From: RGIG7111 sp036839975
GTDB lineage: Bacteria; Bacillota; Clostridia; Peptostreptococcales; Anaerovoracaceae
Assembly (NCBI GenBank): GCA_036839975.1
Contig: DAISVU010000006.1
Coordinates: 31,881 to 95,880 of the forward strand
DNA length: 64,000 bases
Direction of reading: 5' to 3'
The position numbers and the translations under genes are program-made. The notes under the pieces are model-generated. The model did no database searches. It had not been told where the DNA came from and saw only the letters and a list, made by a program, of their open reading frames with translations. Below are positions 46,401-54,303 of this stretch, in pieces (the first letter of the stretch is position 1; each line of letters starts with the position of its first letter).

Positions 46401-47268
46401 GGAGTTCGGCACGAGCTTCGTAAGGCAGATGCTGGATGATACCGAACCGACGCGTTTCGGCGATTTTGTCAGGATAGCAGGGTTTTCACACGGAACGAAC
46501 GTGTGGCTAAATAATGCCAAGGAATTAATAACACAGGGAACGGCATCAATGAAGGAAGCGATATCGACGCGCGATGACATAATGAATTATCTTATCCTTA
46601 AAGGATTGCCAAATGAAAAGGCATTTAAGATCATGGAAAAAGTCAGGAAGGGAAAAGGCCTCTCAGACGATGAAGAGGCTATGATGCGCGAGTACAATGT
46701 GCCGGATTGGTATATCAGATCCTGCCAGCTTATAGAATACATGTTCCCTCGTGCACATGCTGTGGCCTATGTTATCATGTCATACAGAATAGCTTATTAC
46801 AAAGTGTATTATCCGCGTGAATTCTATGCAGTCATATTTACGACCAAACTTGAGGAGTTCAATTGGGATGTTATAAAAAGGGGGCCGCGTGCGATCCTTC
46901 AAAAACTCGAAGAGATACAGGTAAAGGGTGATGAAGCCTCAAATAAAGAAGAGGCGGAGGCGGTACCTTATGAGCTTGCATATGAGATGTACGCGAGAGG
47001 ATATGAGTTTGAAGCACCGACGCTCGAACATTCAAGGGCAATGAAATTTATTGTAAAAAACGGCAGAGTGCAGGTGCCGCTCTGCGCACTCGACGGAGTG
47101 GGTGAGAGCGCCGGAAAGACGATAGAAGAAGAATATGAAAAGCGTCCGTTCAGCACCGTCGAAGACCTGAGAGTCCGCGCCGGGGCAAATAGGACAGCTG
47201 TAGAATCTCTGCGCGAGGCGGGGATGCTTGCAGGACTGCCGGAGACAGATCAGCTGTGCTTCCTGTAG
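43438..47268 (+). CDS. polC: PolC-type DNA polymerase III alpha subunit lacking the proofreading exonuclease domain
   Basis: Main replicative polymerase of low-GC Gram-positives. Domains in order: N-terminal domain (~1-190); OB fold (~275-345, TVEGILSEKNSR onward); PHP domain starting at ELHAHTKMSAMDG (~366); palm with GSRGSVGSSFAA and catalytic PDIDLNF; structural zinc knuckle CPEC...CPVCG; fingers/HhH region; and a C-terminal clamp-binding QLCFL. In B. subtilis PolC a 3'-5' exonuclease (FDVETTG...) of roughly 170-180 residues interrupts the PHP domain. Here MEAYLYNDDG (~428) runs within about 20 residues into NHAILLAKNQKGLKNLYKLV. No DxE exonuclease motif is present anywhere, and the protein is 1276 residues against about 1440. 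The frame is continuous. Confidence 0.95.
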   Translation: MIELIRANIDWERLGSGYEKYEAAIEDAVMSKDGSSLTVNMRLNFVMPFESHEQICSVIMKKIPVLENVFIFYEYEISGFMQDDEAAVRLFTEHMIDIVDGSYAAVTKTIVSEDVRIDGDEVVVPAVGGVAVARLNRDVSLKFEELLSEKLNMDKKVIFVNSEKVVNAAAELKIKREQDDIKQAVRRKEQAKKMAAACDIAYGSGQAGTSDQSGIRNVKAAVHASNGIKRKRRRRDLRETPVEGNRIMGKDIKGRPMELSEVFSNVGTTGVTVEGILSEKNSRTIKSGSKLMKLVITDKKTSLAMKAFVSKKKWNDVDENLKPGCFVKAQGDIEEDVYEHEVMLNVMSIEKGELKKKEDNSEIKRVELHAHTKMSAMDGLSEPADLVRRAVEWGHAAIAITDHGVAQAFPDAMHAADGSDIKVIYGMEAYLYNDDGCRDREGNINLKARKYNHAILLAKNQKGLKNLYKLVSISHLKYIYKKPLLPKSVIEEYREGIILGSACEAGEVFRAIVRGKSEEEIEELAGFYDYLEIQPIINNHFMIDSSRHPSIRDDEDLRDLNRRVIALGEKLGKPVAATCDAHYIDEEDGKFREILLAGQGYKDITGGLFFRTTDEMLEEFSYLGEEKAREVVIDVPNMIADKIGYVKPIADGKFPPEIENADVELRKECNERAEDIYGSPLPEKIKARLDKELDSIIGNGYAVMYASAEMLVKKSLADGFLVGSRGSVGSSFAATMAGITEVNPLPPHYICPECKYLEWGDANEYDCGIDLPEKRCPVCGTMLNQDGFTIPFETFLGFKGDKEPDIDLNFAGEYQATAHKYVEEIFGANNVYKAGTIGTLKNKTAYGFVKKYFDERGISTGKYETDRLVKGCVGVKRTTGQHPGGIIIVPEDHEIYEFCPVQHPANDMSSDVVTTHFDYHSINENLLKLDILGHDVPSMIRHLQDITGVDPLKVPLKDEKVNSIFNSIEGLGIVDKDYKFKHGSYGVPEFGTSFVRQMLDDTEPTRFGDFVRIAGFSHGTNVWLNNAKELITQGTASMKEAISTRDDIMNYLILKGLPNEKAFKIMEKVRKGKGLSDDEEAMMREYNVPDWYIRSCQLIEYMFPRAHAVAYVIMSYRIAYYKVYYPREFYAVIFTTKLEEFNWDVIKRGPRAILQKLEEIQVKGDEASNKEEAEAVPYELAYEMYARGYEFEAPTLEHSRAMKFIVKNGRVQVPLCALDGVGESAGKTIEEEYEKRPFSTVEDLRVRAGANRTAVESLREAGMLAGLPETDQLCFL

Positions 47269-47366
47269 CAAAATACGGAAACCGCTCTTCCTTTGTTATA
47301 AAATGCTTGCAATGAGTGGTTTTAGATGTTATTATACTGATAGTGTCAATACTGAATTGTAGCGAT

Positions 47367-47392
47367 AAAGAGTGGGATTTTTCCCACTCTTT
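47367..47392 (+). promoter_or_regulatory. Strong leader hairpin upstream of rimP
   Basis: AAAGAGTGGGA/TCCCACTCTTT forms a perfect 11-bp stem with a TTTT loop. It lies about 28 nt after a -10-like TATACT (47333-47338) and 95 nt before rimP. Similar AAAGAGTGGG hairpins head rimP-nusA transcripts in many Firmicutes. It may also act as the end of the polC transcript, although the tail (ACTTCACT) is poor in T. Confidence 0.7.
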
Positions 47393-47486
47393 ACTTCACT
47401 GTGAAAAAATATATTAAAGCCGGCTTCCACGCCGCGGCATGTATCGAAAAGCGGCAATTGCAGGTGTAAGGCTTAAAGGAGATAAA

Positions 47487-47960
47487 ATGGCTGGACAGAG
47501 CATAAAGAAACTTGTTGCTGAAGAAACTTCGGAATTCTTCGATAAAAACGGCTATGAGCTGTATAATGTTGAATTTGTAAAAGAAGGAAGTGACTGGTTT
47601 TTAAGAGTGTATATAGATATGATCGATCCCGACCGATATGTCGGTACTGAAGACTGTGAAAAAGTGAGCAGATATCTTAGCGATATGCTCGATAAAAAGG
47701 ATCCTGTCTCGCAGAGCTATTATCTGGAAGTCAGTTCACCGGGAATGGACAGGACGCTTTTAAAGGATGCGGATTTTGAAAGATATGCCGGGAAACGTGT
47801 GGAACTGAGTCTTTACAAAGCGATGAACGGACAGAAAAAGCTGGAGGGCATACTCAAAGGACTCGAAGGCGATGAAATAGTTATAACAGACGATGCCGAA
47901 AACATATTGCGCCTGCAAAAAAAACAGGTTGCAAAGACTAAACTGGTAGTAGTTTTCTAG
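47487..47960 (+). CDS. rimP: Ribosome maturation factor RimP
   Basis: Needed for assembly of the 30S subunit. 157 residues with an N-terminal alpha/beta domain (YELYNVEFVKEGSDWFLRVY) and a C-terminal Sm-like barrel (LEVSSPGMDRTL, then KLEGILKGLEGDEI). ATG 47487 follows AAAGGAG; upstream in-frame codons are not conserved. First gene of the rimP-nusA-ylxR-L7Ae-infB-rbfA operon. Confidence 0.94.
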   Translation: MAGQSIKKLVAEETSEFFDKNGYELYNVEFVKEGSDWFLRVYIDMIDPDRYVGTEDCEKVSRYLSDMLDKKDPVSQSYYLEVSSPGMDRTLLKDADFERYAGKRVELSLYKAMNGQKKLEGILKGLEGDEIVITDDAENILRLQKKQVAKTKLVVVF

Positions 47961-47984
47961 AGAAATAAGGAGGACAATAAAAAA

Positions 47985-49310
47985 ATGAGCAAAGCCTTTA
48001 TAGATGCCATCGAAGCACTGGAAAAAGAAAAAGATGTTTCAAAGGATGTAATTTTTGAGGCAATCGAGTCAGCATTGATCTCTGCATATAAGAAAAATTA
48101 CGGGACATCACAGAATGTACGTGTTGAGATCGACAAGGAAGATGGCGAAATAGATGTGTTTATGCAAAAAGATGTTGTTGAAGAAGTAGAGGATGACTCG
48201 GTTCAGATCTCGATCGAGGAGGCAAGAGAAATAGACCCGCGTTATGAAGTGGGAGACATAGTGGAATATCAGGTAAAGCCCAGGGATTTCGGCAGGATAG
48301 CGGCACAGACCGCAAAGCAGGTAGTCGTGCAGAGAATAAGAGAAGCTGAAAGAAGCATGATCTACGATGAATTTATAAACAAGCAGGGTGAAATAGTAAA
48401 CGGCACCGTGCAGAGAATAAGCCATGAGACAATATTTGTCAATATGGGTAAAGCGGAAGGCATTCTTTCGGCGGCTGAAAGAGTCCCCGGCGAACGATTT
48501 CAGACAAACGACAGGCTCAAGGTCTATATAATGGATGTAAAAAAGACTACAAAGGGACCACAGGTATTCCTGTCGAGGTCTCATCCGAGTCTTGTAAGAA
48601 AAATGTTTGAACTTGAAGTTCCTGAAATAGAAGACGGAATAGTTGAGATAAAGAGTATAGCCAGAGAAGCAGGCTCAAGGACCAAGATCGCTGTGCATAC
48701 GGATGATGAAAATGTTGATCCGATAGGAGCATGTGTTGGCGCACGTGGATACAGAGTTCAGAACATCGTTGATGAACTTTTCGGTGAAAAGATCGATATT
48801 ACCGTATGGAGCGAGGATCCGAAGGATTTTATAAGCAACGTGCTTAGCCCTGCGACTGTTGAGGAAGTATTTCTTGATGACAGCGAAGAAAAAGCTGCTA
48901 CGGTAGTAGTGCCGGACCATCAGCTTTCACTTGCAATAGGCAAGGAAGGACAGAACGTGCGGCTTGCGGCGAAGTTATGCGGCTGGAAGATAGATATAAA
49001 GAGTCATTCTCAGTACTTCAGTGCTGAGGAAACTTTTGCCGATGATGATATGGAATTTACGGATGACGATGTATATTACTATGATGCGGATACAGAGAGC
49101 GAAGCCACGGATATGGATAATGAACCTGAGATCGAAGAGGAATATGCAGCGGAAGCGGATACAGAAGACGGTGTCGTAGATATTGATGGTTCTGAATTCA
49201 AAGATGCAAACGAGGAAGAATCGGCTGCGGGGACCTATGATGTAAAGTCCGGTGAAGCCGGAACCGAAGGGCAGGATGTGGCCGATGAATACGGGAATGT
49301 GGAAGACTGA
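47985..49310 (+). CDS. nusA: Transcription termination/antitermination factor NusA
   Basis: Binds RNA polymerase and nascent RNA to modulate pausing and termination. 441 residues: N-terminal polymerase-binding domain (~1-125), S1 domain (~135-200, GEIVNGTVQRISHETIFVNM), two KH domains (DPIGACVGARGYRVQNIV; LAIGKEGQNVRLAAKL), then an acidic tail of about 95 residues with many Glu and Asp. AAGGAGG precedes the ATG with long spacing. The stop overlaps ylxR by one base (TGATG). Confidence 0.95.
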   Translation: MSKAFIDAIEALEKEKDVSKDVIFEAIESALISAYKKNYGTSQNVRVEIDKEDGEIDVFMQKDVVEEVEDDSVQISIEEAREIDPRYEVGDIVEYQVKPRDFGRIAAQTAKQVVVQRIREAERSMIYDEFINKQGEIVNGTVQRISHETIFVNMGKAEGILSAAERVPGERFQTNDRLKVYIMDVKKTTKGPQVFLSRSHPSLVRKMFELEVPEIEDGIVEIKSIAREAGSRTKIAVHTDDENVDPIGACVGARGYRVQNIVDELFGEKIDITVWSEDPKDFISNVLSPATVEEVFLDDSEEKAATVVVPDHQLSLAIGKEGQNVRLAAKLCGWKIDIKSHSQYFSAEETFADDDMEFTDDDVYYYDADTESEATDMDNEPEIEEEYAAEADTEDGVVDIDGSEFKDANEEESAAGTYDVKSGEAGTEGQDVADEYGNVED

Positions 49311-49573
49311 TGAAAGAGAAACGAAGACCCATGCGAAAGTGCGTGGGATGCATGGAATCAAAACCGAAAAGTGAGCTGATCAGGATAATAGCCTATGAAG
49401 GAAAGATAAACATCGATGTAACGGGTAGAGCAAATGGAAGGGGCGCTTACATTTGTCCTGAAGCAGAGTGCCTTGCAAAGGCTGAAAAAAATAACGGGTT
49501 AAAGCGCAGTTTGAAGACGGATATAGACAAGGAAACCTTAGCGCAGCTTTTTGAAGACCTTAAAACTTATTAA
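49310..49573 (+). CDS. ylxR: YlxR-family RNA-binding protein
   Basis: 87 residues with the family signature RKCVGCMESKPKSELIRI and GRGAYICPEAECLAKA; two Cys pairs could bind metal. In Bacillus a YlxR homologue is reported as a nucleoid-associated regulator; in most bacteria it is a basic RNA-binding protein of the nusA-infB operon. Translation coupled to nusA through TGATG. Confidence 0.9.
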   Translation: MKEKRRPMRKCVGCMESKPKSELIRIIAYEGKINIDVTGRANGRGAYICPEAECLAKAEKNNGLKRSLKTDIDKETLAQLFEDLKTY

Positions 49574-49633
49574 AAGTGAGCAGTTTGGAAACAAAAGCTT
49601 ATACTCAAATGTATGTTGGAAAGGACGACACAC

Positions 49634-49939
49634 ATGAAGGATAAAATGCTTACTTACATAGGGTTTGCCAAAAAGGCCGGGAAACTTGTTGCTGGAAGTA
49701 ACGCGTGCAGATTCGCGATGAAAAAGGGACGGCTGAAACTTCTGATAATCGCTGAAGATGCCTCGGAAAATACAAAGAACAAGATGGCGGGCGAGGCCGG
49801 ATCGCAGGGACTTCCGTACAAGGTTTACGGATACAGCGATGAACTGTCGCATACAGCGGGCACTTCAGGCAGGATGGTGTTCGGAATAACAGACGATAAT
49901 TTTGCAAAAGTGATAACAGAGCAGATAACAGAGTCATAA
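49634..49939 (+). CDS. L7Ae/YlxQ-family ribosomal-type protein
   Basis: 101 residues of the L7Ae/L30e/S12e fold: GFAKKAGKLVAGSNACRFAM at the N-terminus and LLIIAEDAS for the central strand. YlxQ-like proteins bind kink-turn RNA in vitro. ATG 49634 is 9 nt after AAAGGA, preferred over the TTG at 49613. Standard position between ylxR and infB. Confidence 0.9.
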   Translation: MKDKMLTYIGFAKKAGKLVAGSNACRFAMKKGRLKLLIIAEDASENTKNKMAGEAGSQGLPYKVYGYSDELSHTAGTSGRMVFGITDDNFAKVITEQITES

Positions 49940-49964
49940 TCAGTGTGAAGGAGGAAATCGCAAT

Positions 49965-52799
49965 ATGACAATACAGGAATTAGCTAAAGAGCTGACTATG
50001 AACAGCATGGAGCTTCTTGAAAAGGTCAAAGCAATAGGCGTCAAAGCCAGGGCTGTTGCAGATGAGATCACAGACGAGGATGCTGAAAAAGTCAGAAAAA
50101 AACTCAAGAAAAAGAAAAAAGACGCAGAAACCAAAGTAGTCAAGGTAGCGCCAAAGAAAGAATCGGAGGAAGAAACGGGCGAATCGAAGGTGACTGTAAA
50201 AGCTGCAACTATTACAATCCCCGAAAAACCCGAAAAACTGCAGCACCGTAAGAGCAGGGAACAGAGAAAGACGCCGGCAAGGAAGCCGCCTGTCGGAAAA
50301 CCGGTGGTATCTAAGGAAGTGGAAGGTCGCAGAAAGCCTCCGGCAGGAAAACCGGTAGTGCCGAAAGATCTGCATTCCAAGGGCGATAATGTGTCTGTAA
50401 AGCCTACTGTTAAGAAGCCGGATGAAAACCGGCCTGAGGCGGAAGAGGCAAAGAAAATAGAAGAAAAAAGGCTTTCAGCAGAAGCTGTAAAGGAAGCAAC
50501 AGAAGCGCATGTAAATGCAAAAGTGGAAGCCCCGGAAACAGAAGAAACGGCAGAAAAGGCTGAAACCCCTGTAAAGTCTGAGAAAGCCGCAGAAAAGAAA
50601 CCTGAAAAAAAGACTTATAGAGAAGCTCCAAAAGAAGAAATAGTTAAAAAAGAAAAGACCGAGAGGAAGCATATCGGTCCTGTTATCGTAAGAACTGCTC
50701 AGGAAGAAAAAGATCGCATAGCCAGGCAGAAGAAAGCTTCGGAAGAAAAGAGAAGGGCACTCAAAAAAGCAAGGGAAGGAAAGATCGTAAAGGACGTAAA
50801 GCCAAAGATTGAAAGAAAACGAGCCGTGCAGTCATCTAGACCTGCAGAAACTCCTTCACAAAAGACTGACGGCAGAAAAGAAAGAAAAAAGAAAACAAAG
50901 GAAAAGGAAAGAGATAAATTCTCAAGACTGGAAAAGAGAAACCAGCGGACGGAATGGCGATCACTTGAGAAAAAGCAGAGACCTAAGAAGAAGGCGAAAC
51001 CGAAGCCTGCTACGGAAACTATAAAAGAGGAAGCACCTCTTCCTGCAGGGACTAAGGTAATAAATGTACCTATCACTGTAGCGGGTCTCAGTGAACAGAC
51101 GCAGATGTCCGTCTCAAAGATAATCATGACACTCATGAAAATGGGAGTTATGGCAAATGTCAATCAGACGCTTGATGAAGACACTGTGCTCCTTCTTGCT
51201 GATGAGCTGGGACTAAGTATCGTAATAGGAAAAATCGAAAAAGAAGTCTTGGAACAGGGACTTGAAAATTTTGAAGACAAGAAAGAAGATCTGAGGCCAA
51301 GGCCGCCGATAATCACTGTGATGGGCCATGTAGATCATGGAAAAACGTCTCTTCTTGATGCAATTAGAAACACAAACGTTACTGCCGGAGAGTCCGGCGG
51401 CATTACACAGCACATAGGCGCGTCGGAAGTTGAGATAAACGGACAGAAGATAGTCTTCCTGGATACGCCGGGACACGAAGCTTTTACGGCGATGAGAGCG
51501 AGGGGCGCGCACATAACGGATATAGCGGTGCTGGTAGTTGCCGCTGATGACAGTGTAAAACCTCAGACAATAGAGTCCATCAGTCATGTAAAGGCGGCGG
51601 GAGTGCCGATCATCGTTGCTGTAAACAAGATGGATAAACCGGGAGCAAATCCCGATATGGTAAAAAAAGACCTCGCGGACCAGGGAGTTCTTGTTGAGGA
51701 CTGGGGCGGAAATGTGATCTGCGTACCGGTGTCGGCAAAGACGGGTGACGGCATAGTAAATCTTCTTGAGATGATACTCCTGCAGTCAGAGGTTCTGGAG
51801 CTTAAGGCAAATCCAAACAGACTTGCAATGGGTACAGTCATAGAAGCGAGACTTGACAAAGCGAAAGGTCCTGTAGCGACACTTCTTGTAACTAACGGAA
51901 CGCTAAAATCAACCATGAGCGTAGTTGCTGGAACCAGCGCGGGACGCATCAGACTTATGACGGACTTCAAGGGAAACACCATACATAAAGCAGGTCCTGC
52001 AACAGCAGTTGAAATTCTGGGTCTTTCAAGCGTTCCGGCAGCAGGAGATGAATTCAACGCGGTTAAGAATGACAAGACGGCCAAGGAGATTGCTGAGAAC
52101 AGGCAGCTGAAGCAGAGGGAAGAAGTTATGGCAAGGACCTCAAGCAGCACGCTCGAGGAACTTTTCAGCCAGATACAGGAAGGTAAAGTGAAAGAACTCA
52201 GCCTTATAATCAAGGGCGATGTTGAGGGTTCCGTAGGAGCTGTGTCATCCTCGCTTGAAAAGCTAAGTACAGATGATGTCAAGGTCAAGATCATACACAC
52301 CGGTGTCGGAGCAATAACAGAATCGGACGTGATGCTTGCAGGCACATCGCAGGCGATCATAATAGGTTTCAATGTGCGGCCTGCGGCAGGCGTTTCACAG
52401 ATGGCCGAACGCGATAAAGTCCAGATAAGAACGTACAGAGTCATATATGACATCATAGATGATATCGAAAATGCAATGAAGGGTCTGCTCGATCCTGAAT
52501 TCAAAGAAGTTATCATAGGTGAAGCGGAAATCCGAGATACATTCAAGGTGCCGGGAGCCGGCATCATAGGCGGCGCGTATGTTACGGACGGAAAGATAGC
52601 GAGAAATGCAGAAGTACGGCTTGTAAGAGACGGTATCGTAATTCATGAGGGTAAAGTATCCTCACTTAAAAGATTTAAAGATGATGTACGTGAAGTCTCT
52701 CAGGGATATGAATGCGGCATAGGTATCAAAGACTATAATGACATAAAGGAAGGCGATGTTATCGAATGCTTCCGGATGGAAGAGGTAGAACGGATATGA
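49965..52799 (+). CDS. infB: Translation initiation factor IF-2
   Basis: GTPase that delivers initiator tRNA to the 30S subunit. An N-terminal IF2-N helical domain (~1-50) is followed by a long Lys/Glu/Pro/Ala-rich unstructured region (~45-360) containing repeats of the type GRRKPPAGKPVV. A second IF2-N domain comes next, then the G domain with GHVDHGKTSLLDAI, DTPGHEAF and NKMDKPGANP, and domains II-IV. 944 residues. The ribosome site is AAGGAGG. Base composition of the low-complexity region is purine-rich but in keeping with neighbours. Confidence 0.96.
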   Translation: MTIQELAKELTMNSMELLEKVKAIGVKARAVADEITDEDAEKVRKKLKKKKKDAETKVVKVAPKKESEEETGESKVTVKAATITIPEKPEKLQHRKSREQRKTPARKPPVGKPVVSKEVEGRRKPPAGKPVVPKDLHSKGDNVSVKPTVKKPDENRPEAEEAKKIEEKRLSAEAVKEATEAHVNAKVEAPETEETAEKAETPVKSEKAAEKKPEKKTYREAPKEEIVKKEKTERKHIGPVIVRTAQEEKDRIARQKKASEEKRRALKKAREGKIVKDVKPKIERKRAVQSSRPAETPSQKTDGRKERKKKTKEKERDKFSRLEKRNQRTEWRSLEKKQRPKKKAKPKPATETIKEEAPLPAGTKVINVPITVAGLSEQTQMSVSKIIMTLMKMGVMANVNQTLDEDTVLLLADELGLSIVIGKIEKEVLEQGLENFEDKKEDLRPRPPIITVMGHVDHGKTSLLDAIRNTNVTAGESGGITQHIGASEVEINGQKIVFLDTPGHEAFTAMRARGAHITDIAVLVVAADDSVKPQTIESISHVKAAGVPIIVAVNKMDKPGANPDMVKKDLADQGVLVEDWGGNVICVPVSAKTGDGIVNLLEMILLQSEVLELKANPNRLAMGTVIEARLDKAKGPVATLLVTNGTLKSTMSVVAGTSAGRIRLMTDFKGNTIHKAGPATAVEILGLSSVPAAGDEFNAVKNDKTAKEIAENRQLKQREEVMARTSSSTLEELFSQIQEGKVKELSLIIKGDVEGSVGAVSSSLEKLSTDDVKVKIIHTGVGAITESDVMLAGTSQAIIIGFNVRPAAGVSQMAERDKVQIRTYRVIYDIIDDIENAMKGLLDPEFKEVIIGEAEIRDTFKVPGAGIIGGAYVTDGKIARNAEVRLVRDGIVIHEGKVSSLKRFKDDVREVSQGYECGIGIKDYNDIKEGDVIECFRMEEVERI

Positions 52800-52855
52800 T
52801 GTCGGTATGCATGCACAAATAAGTGACTGTGAATACAGAATAAAAAGGAGATCCG

Positions 52856-53257
52856 ATGGCAAAGAGCTATAAACCGGGAAGACTCGGTGAAGAGATCAAA
52901 AAAATAATAAGCGACATGCTTTTAAGGGAGCTGAAGGACCCGAGATTTTCATCGGGTCTTGTCAGCATAACAGGTGTTGATGTTTCTCCGGACGGAAGTT
53001 ATGCGATCGTCTATGTTACGGAGCTTACACTGGGCAAATCGGATAATGTTGGTGTGCAGGCTAAGCAGGAACTTCTGGATGCATTCAGCAGCGCCAAGGG
53101 TCTTATAAGGAGTGAGATCGGAAAACGTGTAAAGGTCAGATATACCCCGGAACTCGTATTTAAGATGGATATATCTCTGGAATATGGACAGCGTATAGAT
53201 GAAGTAATAAGCGAGCTCGGAATCGAGAAATATGAAAATGATGAAGACGAAGAATGA
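52856..53257 (+). CDS. rbfA: Ribosome-binding factor A
   Basis: KH-like protein needed for 16S rRNA processing and late 30S assembly. 133 residues containing EEIKKIISDMLLRELKDPR and VSITGVDVSPDGSYAIVYV. AAAAGGAG precedes the ATG. The 3' end overlaps nrnA by 26 bp. Confidence 0.95.
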   Translation: MAKSYKPGRLGEEIKKIISDMLLRELKDPRFSSGLVSITGVDVSPDGSYAIVYVTELTLGKSDNVGVQAKQELLDAFSSAKGLIRSEIGKRVKVRYTPELVFKMDISLEYGQRIDEVISELGIEKYENDEDEE

Positions 53258-54221
53258 TGCTTTGGAAGAAATAGGAAAACAGTTTCTCGCGGCAGAAAGC
53301 GTGCTTCTGTTTCCACATGAAAATATGGATGGCGATGCGCTGGGTTCATGCGCCGCACTCTGTGGCATACTTAGAAAAATGGGCAAGAAGGCATATATCC
53401 TTACAGAGGGATCAACACCTGATTTTCTTATGTTCCTCGACGAAGGATACTGTACGGAAGAGTACGGTATTATAGAAAATCCGGACATATGCTCAACTGT
53501 AGACTGTGGAGAGGTCTCGCGTTTCAAGGCGCGAAGAGATATATTCTTTAAAGGCAGGACAAAGATCTGTATCGATCACCATGCGACTAGCAGGCATTTT
53601 GCGGACTATAATTATATCGATCCCGATGCAGCTGCTACAGGTGAGATAATATACAAGCTTCTGAATGCTATGAATGTTCAGATCGATCAGAAAACAGGCG
53701 AAGCGATTTACGCTGCGATCAATACGGATACGGGCAGATTTCAGAATGCAAACACTACGCGGGAATCACATGAGATCACTGCGGCTCTTTATGACTGCGG
53801 CATCGATGCTAATAGAGTAAGTGTTGAGATATATGAAACGGTAAGACCGGAAAGAATGAAGCTTTCGTGTCTGGTGCTCAGTGAAATGGAGCTGTTTGCA
53901 GACGGGGAAGCGGTCATTGCCTGCGTAACACAGGAGATGCTGAGAAAGACCGGCACGCGGATGGCGGAATCTGAGGGCATAGTGGCAAGCCTAAGAAGTG
54001 TAAAAGATGTTCAGATCGCGGTGCTCCTGAAAGAGAAGAAAAAAGAGATAAAAGTCAGCCTGAGGGCAAAGCGCATGGGCAATGTGGCTGAGATAGGCAT
54101 GAAGTACGGCGGTGGCGGACATTTAAAGGCTGCGGGATGTTCTCTTCACTGTTCACTTGAAGAGGCTAAAAGGATCATAATGGAGGAAGTTACGGAAAAT
54201 CTGAAAAAATTTAGAGAATAA
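53232..54221 (+). CDS. nrnA: Bifunctional oligoribonuclease/PAP phosphatase (DHH family)
   Basis: Degrades nano-RNAs and removes the 3' phosphate of pAp. DHH domain: PHENMDGDALGS (usual form HxNPDGDAxGS, with Met for Pro), STVDCGE, CIDHHAT and NTDTGRFQNA. DHHA1 domain: KYGGGGHLKAAGC. 329 residues. Three closely spaced ATGs (53232, 53238, 53241) overlap rbfA; the exact start is uncertain. Confidence 0.92.
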   Translation: MKMMKTKNDALEEIGKQFLAAESVLLFPHENMDGDALGSCAALCGILRKMGKKAYILTEGSTPDFLMFLDEGYCTEEYGIIENPDICSTVDCGEVSRFKARRDIFFKGRTKICIDHHATSRHFADYNYIDPDAAATGEIIYKLLNAMNVQIDQKTGEAIYAAINTDTGRFQNANTTRESHEITAALYDCGIDANRVSVEIYETVRPERMKLSCLVLSEMELFADGEAVIACVTQEMLRKTGTRMAESEGIVASLRSVKDVQIAVLLKEKKKEIKVSLRAKRMGNVAEIGMKYGGGGHLKAAGCSLHCSLEEAKRIIMEEVTENLKKFRE

Positions 54222-54303
54222 CTTCTCCTCTTTATCGATACTCGCCTTGTGAAAACTGCTTCGGTACAGAGCTGAAGAATATCAAAAAACTTTGAGAAAC
54301 AGA

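Noticed and set aside
51584..52567. 327-codon open frame on the minus strand inside infB
   Set aside because: It is exactly antisense to the conserved IF-2 G domain and domains II-IV, has Ser/Pro/Thr-rich composition typical of shadow frames and no ribosome site.
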